This document shows positions 1-7,278 of a stretch of DNA of 25,944 bases, piece by piece (the stretch's first letter is position 1; each line of letters starts with the position of its first letter). A program made the position numbers and the translations under genes. The stretch spans positions 1-25,944 of the IMG/VR virus record IMGVR_UViG_3300032286_000709, one strand, 5' to 3'. This DNA comes from a virus. The notes beneath the pieces were generated by a model. That model ran no database searches and was not told the origin of the DNA. It worked only from the letters and a program-made list of their open reading frames with translations.

Positions 1-2
1 CT

Positions 3-629
3 GTGGACGATCAGGAGCGCACCAGCTCCAACATCAACCTGATCGAACGGTTCGCCGGTGCGGCGGCTCACGCTCTCGGGTTGCAGATGGTCGGTGACTT
101 GCTCGCGCTCGTCACTTCCAGCAGCTTCACCTCCGCGCTCACGCAGAGCTCGGCAACCTTCAGCTACGCCTCCGTAGTGTCGGCTGGAATCACCCTCAAC
201 AACGCAAACGTTCCCCAGCACGATCGGTACGCGGTTCTCGCCCCTTCGTTCTATGGCCGTCTCTTGAATGATTCGACCATCGTGGCGAACGCTCAGATCT
301 CCGGTGAACAGGCCCGCACGGCTGGCATCGGATCCGTTGCTGGGTTCAACATTAACATGTACAGCGCGGTTCCTTCCAACAGCATCACTCTCGGCGGATT
401 CTTCGCCCAGCGTGAAGCGCTCTTGATCGCAGCCCGCGTTCCCGAAATTCCCACTGGCGTCCCGATCCCCGGCGACATCAGCGTGGTGACGGAACCCCGC
501 ACCGGACTTTCTGTTCAAGTACGGGAGGCCTATTCTGTCCAAACCGGACAGCTGAGCAGAACCTACTGTCTTATTTACGGCTGCAAAGCCGGCGAGACCA
601 ACAGCCTCGTGCGTATCAACGGCAGCTAA
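3..629 (+). CDS. Major capsid protein, C-terminal part (5' end outside window)
   Basis: This is the C-terminal 208 residues of a probable HK97-fold major capsid protein, the subunit that builds the icosahedral head. The frame runs off the left edge, so the GTG at position 3 is probably internal. The segment APSFYGRLL followed by an Ala/Gly/Ser-rich beta region and the late YGCKAG segment resembles the P and A domains of coat proteins. There is no membrane segment or catalytic motif. It is followed by a strong hairpin and then by a head-completion gene, the normal place for a coat gene. The assignment rests on composition, residue patterns and position, not on a database match. Another abundant head protein is the main alternative. 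Confidence 0.7.
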   Translation: MDDQERTSSNINLIERFAGAAAHALGLQMVGDLLALVTSSSFTSALTQSSATFSYASVVSAGITLNNANVPQHDRYAVLAPSFYGRLLNDSTIVANAQISGEQARTAGIGSVAGFNINMYSAVPSNSITLGGFFAQREALLIAARVPEIPTGVPIPGDISVVTEPRTGLSVQVREAYSVQTGQLSRTYCLIYGCKAGETNSLVRINGS

Positions 630-640
630 TTCACTCGGGG

Positions 641-670
641 AGGGCGGTGGGCTGAAAGGCTCGCCGCCCT
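641..670 (+). terminator. GC-rich hairpin with GAAA tetraloop after the capsid gene
   Basis: The arms AGGGCGGTG (641-649) and CGCCGCCCT (662-670) pair over 9 bp with one G-U. Pairing continues inward to a GAAA loop at 654-657, giving about 13 bp in all. The sequence TTCCACTTT follows. The U tract is interrupted, so this may be a partial terminator or attenuator, or a 3' stabiliser that raises the coat mRNA above its downstream neighbours. Confidence 0.6.
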
Positions 671-692
671 TTCCACTTTAAGAAATCCTCAA

Positions 693-992
693 ATGTCTGA
701 ATTTACTGAATGCCTGAAGGAAAGCCTGGCGGCTCTCTACACCCAGACCGGCACCGCCGCCACCATCGGAACCACGAGCGTCACCGGGATCCTGTCCACA
801 ATTTCACGCAAAGAGAATGTCGAGCTGGGCGGTTTTGATTTGGATCTGAATTCCACGTTCACCATCGACCTGACCGCCATCTCATCGGCTCCAACAATCG
901 GATCCATTCTTGTGGCCAACTCCGTCAGCTACCGGGTGGCGTCTTTGGATACATCGGTCGGAAGCTACGTCCTCGGACTTCGAGAGGTTTAA
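693..992 (+). CDS. Putative head completion / head-tail connector protein
   Basis: This 99-residue protein sits directly after the coat gene. It has a short helical N-terminus with three Thr/Gly-rich turns, then beta-rich sequence ending in an RVASLD...LGLREV pattern. Small beta-rich proteins of about 100 residues at this position usually complete the head or join it to the tail. The start follows the sequence gaaatcctcaa, which lacks a clear Shine-Dalgarno box. No catalytic residues are visible. The role is inferred from size and position, and I do not recognise a specific family. The gene ends two bases before the glycosyltransferase start, so the inserted cassette begins immediately downstream. 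Confidence 0.5.
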   Translation: MSEFTECLKESLAALYTQTGTAATIGTTSVTGILSTISRKENVELGGFDLDLNSTFTIDLTAISSAPTIGSILVANSVSYRVASLDTSVGSYVLGLREV

Positions 993-994
993 CC

Positions 995-2680
995 GTGGCC
1001 ACCCGAAATCCTAAAATTTCAATTTACATGATCGCCGGCCACGAGGCGCAATTCATGGAACGCTGTCTCTCTGCATTTTCTGGATATTGCGACGAGTTGG
1101 TCGTCTGCATGGCGCAGGGATCCCGGCCGGACGACGGCACCCGGGCGATCGCTGAAAAGGCTGGAGCCGTCATCACGGAATATCACAACGCACCGGCAGG
1201 CGCCGATTGGCCGCATATCGACAACTTTGCGGCCGCTCGCAACAAAGCACTGGACGCCTGCTCCGGGGACTATGCCGTGTGGATCGACTGCGACGACCTA
1301 CCCCATAAAGACCTAAAAAACGCGTTTAAAAGGGCCGTGGCTGCGTTTGAATCCGATCCGAAGGTCGGCATCTATGCCGGAGTTTATGACGTTATAAACG
1401 CCAAACTGCGCCCAGTACGGGAACGGATGGTCAAGAAAATAGAAAACGTATGGACGGGCCGGTGGAACTACGCTGTTCATGAGGCGCTGTTACCGCTTCC
1501 GGGATTCACTTCAGTGGGCGAGCAGGCGGTCTGGGTCGAACATCACCCTGGTGGATACAAGCAGGGAAGTGCCGATCGCAATCTCCGCATTCTAAAAGCG
1601 CAACTGAGCGAGGCTGGAAAGTACGCGTACTACTACCAGCAAGAACTTTTCCTATCCAACAACCGGGCGGAATCGATCACATGGTCGAACGCTGCCGCCC
1701 ACTGGCCAGATCAGGAACCGACGCTGGCCTATGAGGCGATGAACAATCTGGCGAGCGCAACGCCTGACCGCGAGAAGCGGATCGAGCTTTATCACAAGGC
1801 GCATCACATGAATCCCAGCCGCCGGGAATCTCTTTACTATCTGGCCCGGGAGGAAGCGTCTGTCGGCCGCTGGTCGTCGGCTTACCATTATCTCAAGTCG
1901 GCGATGGTTCAATCGGATCCCGGCGTGATGGTCTGGAACGCCCAGCGCACGGTCTATGACTTTGAATGCATCGATCTCTATATTGCGGCGTGCCGAGCCG
2001 TAGGCGACAATGAAGAGGCTGATCGGGTGACCGCAAGCTGGCGGAAGATTCGTCCGGTCAAAATTTCAATCTGTCACGCCACCCGCGGGCGACCGCAGGA
2101 AGCCATCAACGCCCGGATCCTATGGATGAAAAAGGCGGCTGATCCGGCTGCCGTCGAGTGGATCTTTTCCTGCGACGACGATGATGAAAAAGCGAAGACG
2201 CTCAAACCGTGGGGGCCGGTCATGGGCAAGGGTAGCTGCATCGCCGCTTGGAATAGGGCGGCCGCTGTGGCGCAAGGCGAGATTATTGTGCAGGGCTCCG
2301 ACGATTGGGATCCACCGCTGCACTGGGATCAAATCCTGATCGATAGGTTGGGCGATACCAGCAAGCCGAAGATTTTGGCGATTAGCGACGGCCATCGGAA
2401 GGATGACCTGCTGTGCATGGCGATCATGACCCGGGCGAGACTAGAAGATCAGGGTGCCATGTTTGCGGCTGAATATGATCAATGCTCGGGGATATGGTCG
2501 GACAACGAATTCAGCCACAGGGCGAAATTTGACGGAGTGATCGTGAACGCAAAAGACGTGGTCTTCAAACATAACAACCCATTCTTCACCGGCGCACCAC
2601 AGGACGAAGAATTCAAAAAGCACAACGCCAAAGAAAACTACACGCTGGGAGAAAAGATTTTTAAGGAACGCAATCCGTGA
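995..2680 (+). CDS. Two-domain GT-A (GT2-like) glycosyltransferase with central TPR-like region
   Basis: This 561-residue protein has three parts. Residues 7-190 are a GT2-type GT-A domain, with an N-terminal KISIYMIAGHE strand and a metal-binding DCDD at 98-101 (WIDCDD). Residues about 225-345 are helical and TPR-like (YHKAHHMNPSRRESLYYLA). Residues 355-561 begin with KISICHATRGRP and carry CDDDD and a second acidic SDDWD at 435-439, indicating a second GT-A fold. GT2 enzymes transfer sugars from nucleotide donors. Whether both domains are active is unknown. The GTG start has GAGAGG 8-9 nt upstream. It is the first gene of a five-gene cassette, and its stop overlaps the next GTG by 4 nt. A target on the virion or on host surface glycan is inference. 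Confidence 0.8.
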   Translation: MATRNPKISIYMIAGHEAQFMERCLSAFSGYCDELVVCMAQGSRPDDGTRAIAEKAGAVITEYHNAPAGADWPHIDNFAAARNKALDACSGDYAVWIDCDDLPHKDLKNAFKRAVAAFESDPKVGIYAGVYDVINAKLRPVRERMVKKIENVWTGRWNYAVHEALLPLPGFTSVGEQAVWVEHHPGGYKQGSADRNLRILKAQLSEAGKYAYYYQQELFLSNNRAESITWSNAAAHWPDQEPTLAYEAMNNLASATPDREKRIELYHKAHHMNPSRRESLYYLAREEASVGRWSSAYHYLKSAMVQSDPGVMVWNAQRTVYDFECIDLYIAACRAVGDNEEADRVTASWRKIRPVKISICHATRGRPQEAINARILWMKKAADPAAVEWIFSCDDDDEKAKTLKPWGPVMGKGSCIAAWNRAAAVAQGEIIVQGSDDWDPPLHWDQILIDRLGDTSKPKILAISDGHRKDDLLCMAIMTRARLEDQGAMFAAEYDQCSGIWSDNEFSHRAKFDGVIVNAKDVVFKHNNPFFTGAPQDEEFKKHNAKENYTLGEKIFKERNP

Positions 2681-3441
2681 TTCACACGCACAACGCGTTC
2701 AGACTTGGCGACAATCTGGTGCAGCTAAACTTTCTGCGCCGCCTATGCCTGCAAAATCCTGAACTAGAGATCACGCACTATTACAGTCCTGACCTTTGCA
2801 GATTTGAGGAAATCGACGCGCTCCGGTCTGATATTTCACGCCGGCTATTTCTAAAGACGATTGACCAAGCTCCCAAAGAGAGCATCGACTCCTGGCGAGG
2901 ATCCGACGGCTACTGGTACGGTCATCCCGACAGATTGGATTTTGCAAAGTTTCACCTGTGCTGGTTTGAGGAACTGGCCAGCCGGATGGCCGTAAAAAAT
3001 CCAATACGCAAAACGGAAGATCTCTTGTTTGATTATTGGGCGCTCGAATCGTTCATTCCCATGACCGAAGACTTCGACGTCGTCGTCATCAATTCGCCGG
3101 GGCTGTCGAATCAATTCACAAATTTCAACAAAGACGACTTCACCGTTTTAATTTCAAAACTTGTCGCAAAAGGCCATCGAGTAATCACAACGGCGCCGAC
3201 TGAAATCTGTCCTGTCTTTGAAAATAAAAACGTCACTTGGATCGGAGCCACGGCCGCCAAGGCGAAAGCAATCATCGGAACATCCACCGGGCCGAGCTGG
3301 CCGTGCCTGAACGTTCACAACAAAAACGCCTTTCACTTGCTTTGCGCCGATACCGAAAACGTAATCCTTACTGAACGCGGGCAGATGGCCAGAAGCGCAT
3401 TCCACGCCATTCATATTTTGGAAGAAGTGGGGCTGCTTTGA
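2677..3441 (+). CDS. Putative GT-B-fold (heptosyltransferase-like) glycosyltransferase
   Basis: This 254-residue protein has an N-terminal FRLGDNLVQLNFLRRL segment, typical of the GDxxxxxPxxxxL start of GT9/ADP-heptose transferase-like GT-B proteins. Near residue 200 it has a GTSTGPSWPCL segment, where such proteins bind the nucleotide (usual form S.tGp.hla...). At 254 residues it is shorter than typical GT9 enzymes (about 320-350), so it may be a minimal or degenerate GT-B protein. It starts with GTG inside the upstream stop (GTGA), and the next gene begins inside its own stop, which suggests translational coupling. The cassette context supports a role in glycan synthesis. The exact substrate cannot be read, and a family outside GT9 is possible. 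Confidence 0.55.
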   Translation: MIHTHNAFRLGDNLVQLNFLRRLCLQNPELEITHYYSPDLCRFEEIDALRSDISRRLFLKTIDQAPKESIDSWRGSDGYWYGHPDRLDFAKFHLCWFEELASRMAVKNPIRKTEDLLFDYWALESFIPMTEDFDVVVINSPGLSNQFTNFNKDDFTVLISKLVAKGHRVITTAPTEICPVFENKNVTWIGATAAKAKAIIGTSTGPSWPCLNVHNKNAFHLLCADTENVILTERGQMARSAFHAIHILEEVGLL

Positions 3442-3959
3442 AAGCTGAGCTGACGAAAGCCATGGAAACTTTGGCCTGGGATCCGGCCGTCCGGTTCATT
3501 GGATACGGCGTAAAAGTGGGCGGTCGGGCCGCCGGCACACTGAACCGCGTTCCAGATTCTCAACTGATCGAGACGCCTGTGGCTGAAAATCTTATGGTTG
3601 GAATGGCGACCGGCCTAAGTCTGGCAGGACTGAAGCCCGTCGTTTTTATCGAAAGAATGGATTTCATTCTGAACGCCTTGGACGCAATCGTGAACCATCT
3701 AGGCGCTGCGGCCAAAATAAGCTGCGGGCAATTCTATCCGGCCGCCATCATCAGAGTGGTCGTGGGAAATAAAAAGAAGGCACTTTTTACAGGGCCAACG
3801 CACACGCAGGACTTTACCCAGGCGATTAGGGGAATGGTGGACTTTCCCGTCATCGATCTTTCGCACCCTTCGCAGGTGGCCGGTGAATATAAATTCGCAC
3901 TTGAGGGACTGAGCTGGGGTCGATCGACCATGCTTGTCGAACGAAAGGACGATTGGTGA
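3438..3959 (+). CDS. TPP-dependent enzyme, pyrimidine-binding half (E1-beta / transketolase Pyr domain)
   Basis: This 173-residue protein matches the Pyr domain of 2-oxoacid dehydrogenase E1-beta and transketolase-type enzymes. ETPVAEN contains the conserved Glu (E50) that activates the aminopyrimidine of TPP. It is followed by GMATGLSLAGLKPVV and a DFILNALDAIVNH segment, as in E1-beta. It ends after the Pyr domain, so the usual C-terminal transketolase domain of about 150 residues is absent. Its partner should be the PP-domain protein at 5044-5658, since neither alone carries both cofactor halves. It starts with TTG overlapping the previous stop. The reaction is unknown: decarboxylation or two-carbon transfer on a keto acid or sugar is possible. 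The small E1-like pair may resemble the two-subunit decarboxylase layout, but the motifs are E1-like. Confidence 0.8.
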   Translation: MKAELTKAMETLAWDPAVRFIGYGVKVGGRAAGTLNRVPDSQLIETPVAENLMVGMATGLSLAGLKPVVFIERMDFILNALDAIVNHLGAAAKISCGQFYPAAIIRVVVGNKKKALFTGPTHTQDFTQAIRGMVDFPVIDLSHPSQVAGEYKFALEGLSWGRSTMLVERKDDW

Positions 3960-5047
3960 AGCAGAACAAATACAGCGACCTAAAAATCTTTTCGTTCCCG
4001 GATAAAATCCACAGCTTCCGAGACGATATTATCACGGCCCCAATCTACGTGCGGATCAAACCGACGAATATCTGCAATCATGCGTGCCGTTTTTGCGTTT
4101 ATTCTGACGGCACAACTCGGCCTAAAGATCGCCCGGATCTACATCTGCAAGCCGGAATGCACACCAGCATGAACGAACGGGACGTCATGCCTACGGCCAA
4201 GGCGATGGAACTGATTGAGGATCTTTCCAACATAGGCACCAAGGCCGTGACGTTCAGCGGAGGCGGCGAACCGCTACTGCATAAAGATATTGTTCAAATT
4301 ATGACTAAGACTGTTTCGTCCGGGTTGGATCTTTCCATCATCACCAACGGCCAGCTTCTCACCGGTGAACGGGCGGAAGTATTGGGCAACGCCAAGTGGG
4401 TCAGGATTTCCATGGACTACACCAGCGCTGAACAAATGGCCGCCAGCCGAAACGTGCCGGATCGATCATTTGATTCGGTCATGCAAAATATAAAAAACTT
4501 TTCCAATACAAAAACCGAAAGCTGCGATGTTGGAATCAATTTCATCATTACCCGTTATAATTACGAAGGGCTCGTTCCATTTGCAAAAGAGTTGAAGGAA
4601 TGCGGGGTGAGCAACGTCCGCTTTTCGCCCGTCTATGTTCAGAACTTTAAGGAATATCACGGTACGATTGCGACCAGGGTGCGTGAACAGCTTGCGGAAT
4701 GTCAGTCATTCTGTGACGAAGATTTCACGATCAATACGACCTATGATCTAGACAGTCCAAGCAAGTCGCCGCTCCGGCCGTTTCATCGTTGCCTATATGC
4801 TCAAGCCGTTTGCGTGGTAGGTGCCGATCTGGACATTTACGCCTGCCACAATACGGCATACGCAAATCACGGCCGGATCGCATCAATGAAGAATCAAACA
4901 TTCAGTCAGGCATGGTTCGGCGATGAGGCGAAGGCATGGCATAAGAACTTCAATCCCGGCGTGAGCTGCCTGCATGAATGCGCCAATCACGCGAAGGTTG
5001 CGCTGTTTGAAAAACTGGCAACCGACAGCCATGACGCCTTTGTATGA
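3956..5047 (+). CDS. Radical SAM enzyme with SPASM/twitch-like C-terminal cluster
   Basis: This 363-residue protein has the radical SAM CxxxCxxC motif (CNHACRFC, Cys at about residues 40, 44 and 47). That motif binds the [4Fe-4S] cluster that cleaves S-adenosylmethionine. The SAM-binding SGGGEPLL follows near residue 102. The C-terminal quarter has several more cysteines (HRCLY, AVCVV, YACHN, SCLHEC), consistent with a SPASM or twitch domain holding an auxiliary cluster. I chose the GTG at 3956 because it makes the same GTGA overlap as elsewhere in the cassette. A TTG at 3953 is in frame. It lies between the two halves of the TPP enzyme, so a joint pathway is likely. The substrate could be a sugar, a peptide or a cofactor-bound unit, and none is shown by the sequence. 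Confidence 0.85.
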   Translation: MKQNKYSDLKIFSFPDKIHSFRDDIITAPIYVRIKPTNICNHACRFCVYSDGTTRPKDRPDLHLQAGMHTSMNERDVMPTAKAMELIEDLSNIGTKAVTFSGGGEPLLHKDIVQIMTKTVSSGLDLSIITNGQLLTGERAEVLGNAKWVRISMDYTSAEQMAASRNVPDRSFDSVMQNIKNFSNTKTESCDVGINFIITRYNYEGLVPFAKELKECGVSNVRFSPVYVQNFKEYHGTIATRVREQLAECQSFCDEDFTINTTYDLDSPSKSPLRPFHRCLYAQAVCVVGADLDIYACHNTAYANHGRIASMKNQTFSQAWFGDEAKAWHKNFNPGVSCLHECANHAKVALFEKLATDSHDAFV

Positions 5048-5658
5048 ATAAACAAGACCTGATCGATTTTGAGCTGCGGATCAAAGCCCTTTTTGAGCAG
5101 GGGAAACTGCCCTATCTGATCCACCTTTGCGGTGGCAACGAAGATCAACTGATCGAAATCTATAAAGAAATCCGCCCTGGCGATTGGATCTTTTCAACCC
5201 ATCGATCGCATTATCACTACCTTTTGGCCGGCGGGGATCCCGACGCACTGGAACAGATGATCAAAGATGGCAGATCCATGTTCGTCTTTGACCGTAAATT
5301 AAATTTTTACACTTCCAGCGTGCTGGCTGGGACATGCGGGATAGCGGCCGGAGTCGCGCACACGCTCAAAGAACAGGGCAGCGCATCAAAGGTATGGTGC
5401 TTTTTAGGCGACGGGGCAGAGGATGAGGGTCACTTTTATGAAGCCGTGAACTATGTCGCAGGCTCTGGCCTGCCTTGCACCTTTATCATCGAGGACAACG
5501 ATCGGTCGGTTGATACGTCCAAAGCAGCCAGGGGAAAAGCGACAATGACTTGGCCGGATTGCGTCCGGCGCTATTCCTACATGCCAACGTTCCCCCACGG
5601 CGGTGCTGGGTGCAAAACGATGGTCACTTTTGATCCATCGATTCGCCCGATCTGGTGA
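5044..5658 (+). CDS. TPP-dependent enzyme, pyrophosphate-binding half (E1-alpha-like)
   Basis: This 204-residue protein is the PP domain of an E1-alpha-like TPP enzyme. Its GDG at 122-124 is followed after 27 residues by ND (152-153), the classical TPP/Mg motif. It also has THRSHYHYLLAGG (51-64), matching the His-bearing loop of E1-alpha proteins, and FYTSSVLAGTCGIAAGVA. E1-alpha proteins are usually about 320-400 residues. This one starts near the core and ends soon after a distinctive PTFPHGGAG segment. It begins with ATG overlapping the radical SAM stop (ATGA). With the 3438-3959 protein it completes one cofactor site. No lipoyl-domain or E3 partner is present, so it is unlikely to feed a dehydrogenase complex. 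A ligase, decarboxylase or ketol-transfer reaction fits better (inference). Confidence 0.82.
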   Translation: MNKQDLIDFELRIKALFEQGKLPYLIHLCGGNEDQLIEIYKEIRPGDWIFSTHRSHYHYLLAGGDPDALEQMIKDGRSMFVFDRKLNFYTSSVLAGTCGIAAGVAHTLKEQGSASKVWCFLGDGAEDEGHFYEAVNYVAGSGLPCTFIIEDNDRSVDTSKAARGKATMTWPDCVRRYSYMPTFPHGGAGCKTMVTFDPSIRPIW

Positions 5659-5675
5659 CAACAACAGTTTAGAAT

Positions 5676-6122
5676 ATGCCCGCCGTCACCATGCTCGATC
5701 GCCTTATCGAAGGCGCTTTCCAGGAACTACTTTCCGCCACCGTAACTGGGCAGGACTACCACCTGTCGCACGATCTGACCGAAAACAAACCGCCATCGAT
5801 CGTCATTAAAGCGACCATGGGAACAGAGGAACCCGTGCAGGGATCCGGCGTGTTCAGCGTCCCGGTCGAGATCATTCTGGAACAGAGCTATGACGACACG
5901 ACACTGGCGGCACATACACAAAAATGCTCGAAAATTCTTCAGGCGTTTTATGATACAAGCAGCCTGACGGCCCGGCTGAACGCCACGACAGCGATTGGCG
6001 CGGCTCGTTGCTACAACGCAAAACTGGAAAGCAGTGAGGCGGAGGCCGACAACGAGGAGCGCAGTATGAAGCGAAACTTCAAGCTGGCAGTGATCGCCTA
6101 TCCAAACTCAACAGCGAGTTGA
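5676..6122 (+). CDS. Putative tail completion / tail terminator protein
   Basis: This 148-residue protein opens the tail module. It has an N-terminal amphipathic helix (MLDRLIEGAFQELL), then beta strands containing a VPVEIILEQSYDD segment and a final FKLAVIAYP strand. This pattern is common in small neck proteins that cap the tail tube (lambda gpU-like or minor tail completion proteins). The location just before a tube-like gene supports the role. The start has no good Shine-Dalgarno box. It is separated from the cassette by 17 nt, so the cassette sits cleanly between head-completion and tail-completion genes. The family is not recognised with certainty. Confidence 0.5.
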   Translation: MPAVTMLDRLIEGAFQELLSATVTGQDYHLSHDLTENKPPSIVIKATMGTEEPVQGSGVFSVPVEIILEQSYDDTTLAAHTQKCSKILQAFYDTSSLTARLNATTAIGAARCYNAKLESSEAEADNEERSMKRNFKLAVIAYPNSTAS

Positions 6123-6140
6123 CACAAAAAATAGGGCAAT

Positions 6141-6485
6141 ATGGCGACCACAATCGGAACTTCAGGCCTTTCTTTCGGAATGAGCGCAGAGAGCGGAATC
6201 CTCGTTTCCAACTTCTCTGAAACAAGGAACATCGAGAAAGCGGAAGTCCGCAACGCGTCCGGCGACGTGGTCGCTCTCGCACTTTATAATCAGACTGACG
6301 CTCTCAGCTTTTCTGGCACAATCACCGGAACTTACGCCACAACGGCCGGAGCCGTTCTGACCACACTCGCCAACGCTACCAGCACCGGCGGGAAGATCGT
6401 GGTCGAATCCGTGGCCTTCTCGAAAAGCCCTGACGCGTTCGTCACGGTGGACGTCAGCGCCACTCGCTACCCCAACATGAGCTAA
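6141..6485 (+). CDS. Putative major tail tube protein
   Basis: This 114-residue protein is rich in Thr, Ser, Ala and Gly with alternating hydrophobic beta strands (LSFSGTITGTYATTAGA, KIVVESVAFSKSPD). That composition is usual for the small proteins that polymerise into the inner tail tube. It lies between the tail completion protein and the assembly-chaperone genes, the standard tube position. Its stop is followed at once by a short GCCC-GAAA-GGGC hairpin, as the capsid gene is by a larger one, which suggests a highly expressed transcript. It is shorter than the typical 140-250-residue tube proteins. A minor tail protein is the alternative. Confidence 0.55.
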   Translation: MATTIGTSGLSFGMSAESGILVSNFSETRNIEKAEVRNASGDVVALALYNQTDALSFSGTITGTYATTAGAVLTTLANATSTGGKIVVESVAFSKSPDAFVTVDVSATRYPNMS

Positions 6486-6497
6486 GCCCGAAAGGGC
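6486..6497 (+). other. Short GAAA-tetraloop hairpin after the tail tube gene
   Basis: GCCC-GAAA-GGGC forms a 4-bp stem directly after the stop codon. There is no U tract, so it is more likely an mRNA-stabilising or pausing element than a terminator. Confidence 0.35.
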
Positions 6498-6517
6498 GGT
6501 TCACCTGAGATCCTAAA

Positions 6518-6895
6518 ATGATCGAGAGCTTCTGGGGTACAACGAATATCAAAGTGGCAGCGGCCGCAGCCGCCTATGGCGCCAAGCTACGGCCTATGGA
6601 TCCGGTCACCAGAATCCAAAAAGAGGATGGGCGTGAACAGGTCACGTTCTGGTTCATGGATGGCGGTGAAGGACAGGATGCAAAGGCTGAAATGGAACGC
6701 ACTTGGGCGGATATGAAAAGCCCGGAGGATGCATCGATCCGGTTCGTGAGGGCGGCGCTTGAGAATAGAGAGACACTCCTCGGGCTGGTGAAGCGTGCAG
6801 AAAAAATTCTATCCATACAAAGAGGCGGGCAGACGCTACTGGTCGCAGAGAAGGCTCGTCCTGAGCTAAAGAAAGCCCTTTTAAGCAGGCTATGA
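6518..6895 (+). CDS. Tail-module protein of unknown function (possible first assembly chaperone)
   Basis: This 125-residue protein is mostly helical. It has an Ala-rich N-terminus, a beta segment (REQVTFWFMDGG) and a charged helical C-terminus. It lies between the tube gene and the frameshifted chaperone pair and overlaps the next start by 4 nt. Genes here usually encode accessory tail assembly factors acting in the cytoplasm. Its start follows gagatcctaaa, a context also seen before other structural genes in the window. I do not recognise the family. It has no signal peptide, membrane segment or catalytic motif. Confidence 0.5.
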   Translation: MIESFWGTTNIKVAAAAAAYGAKLRPMDPVTRIQKEDGREQVTFWFMDGGEGQDAKAEMERTWADMKSPEDASIRFVRAALENRETLLGLVKRAEKILSIQRGGQTLLVAEKARPELKKALLSRL

Positions 6896-7278
6896 GCGAC
6901 CAAGATTTAGAGGCGGAACTGAATTCCGCGTTCGTCAGCCCGGATCGATATTTCAAAGATCAACGGCTGGCGCCCTACACCGAAGGCTCCCGGCTGCTTC
7001 TGCTTCAAGTCCGGGATGACGCCGACAGTTCAATCTATTTTATCTGGTCATTCCTCTACGTTCACATTCTGCTGGCCAAAGATAGAAAATCCGCGATCCG
7101 GCTGGCGTGGAATAAGGATGAATTCCGCGAGAAGCTCATGGAATGGTCGGAGGATATGACCCCGGAAGATCGAGACACTGCCGGGCTGCTGGTGGCGTCT
7201 ATCCTTGGGGAAGCGAACAAGTCGCGGGTGGCGGTCATCCCGGATAAAAAGCCAATCGGCGACCCGGGAAACGCCTGA
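6892..7278 (+). CDS. Tail assembly chaperone, short (unshifted) form
   Basis: This 128-residue protein has a helical, acidic C-terminal half (EWSEDMTPEDRDTAGLL). It is predicted to act like lambda gpG, which coats the tape measure protein and recruits tube subunits. The case rests on three sequence facts. It lies between the tube gene and the tape measure gene. Its last codons carry the slippery heptamer GGGAAAC. A conserved-looking open frame continues in the -1 frame past its stop to 7481. ATG overlaps the upstream stop. The protein sequence itself is not recognisable as a known chaperone, which is normal for this fast-evolving group. Confidence 0.65.
   Translation: MSDQDLEAELNSAFVSPDRYFKDQRLAPYTEGSRLLLLQVRDDADSSIYFIWSFLYVHILLAKDRKSAIRLAWNKDEFREKLMEWSEDMTPEDRDTAGLLVASILGEANKSRVAVIPDKKPIGDPGNA
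7266..7272 (+). promoter_or_regulatory. Programmed -1 ribosomal frameshift site GGGAAAC
   Basis: The heptamer G GGA AAC is in the correct phase (gga and aac are zero-frame codons) and lies 3 nt before the TGA at 7276-7278. It matches X XXY YYZ and differs from lambda's GGGAAAG only in the last base. Slippage gives GGG and AAA pairing and continues as CGC CTG ACG in the -1 frame. I could not establish a downstream stimulatory structure, though the next 20 nt are very GC-rich. Confidence 0.8.

Noticed and set aside
3438-5658. Reading the TPP pair as a normal 2-oxoacid dehydrogenase E1
   Set aside because: The E1-beta C-terminal domain, E2 lipoyl protein and E3 are absent, and the neighbours are glycan genes.
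6119-6124. TTGACA as a -35 box before the tail tube gene
   Set aside because: No -10 box lies 16-18 nt downstream; the same applies to TTGACA at 10686-10691.
7245-7269. TAAAAAG and CCCGGGA as alternative slippery sites
   Set aside because: TAAAAAG would need the P-site tRNA to re-pair on a UAA triplet. CCCGGGA fits the X XXY YYZ form, but it is not a commonly used site and overlaps the canonical GGGAAAC.
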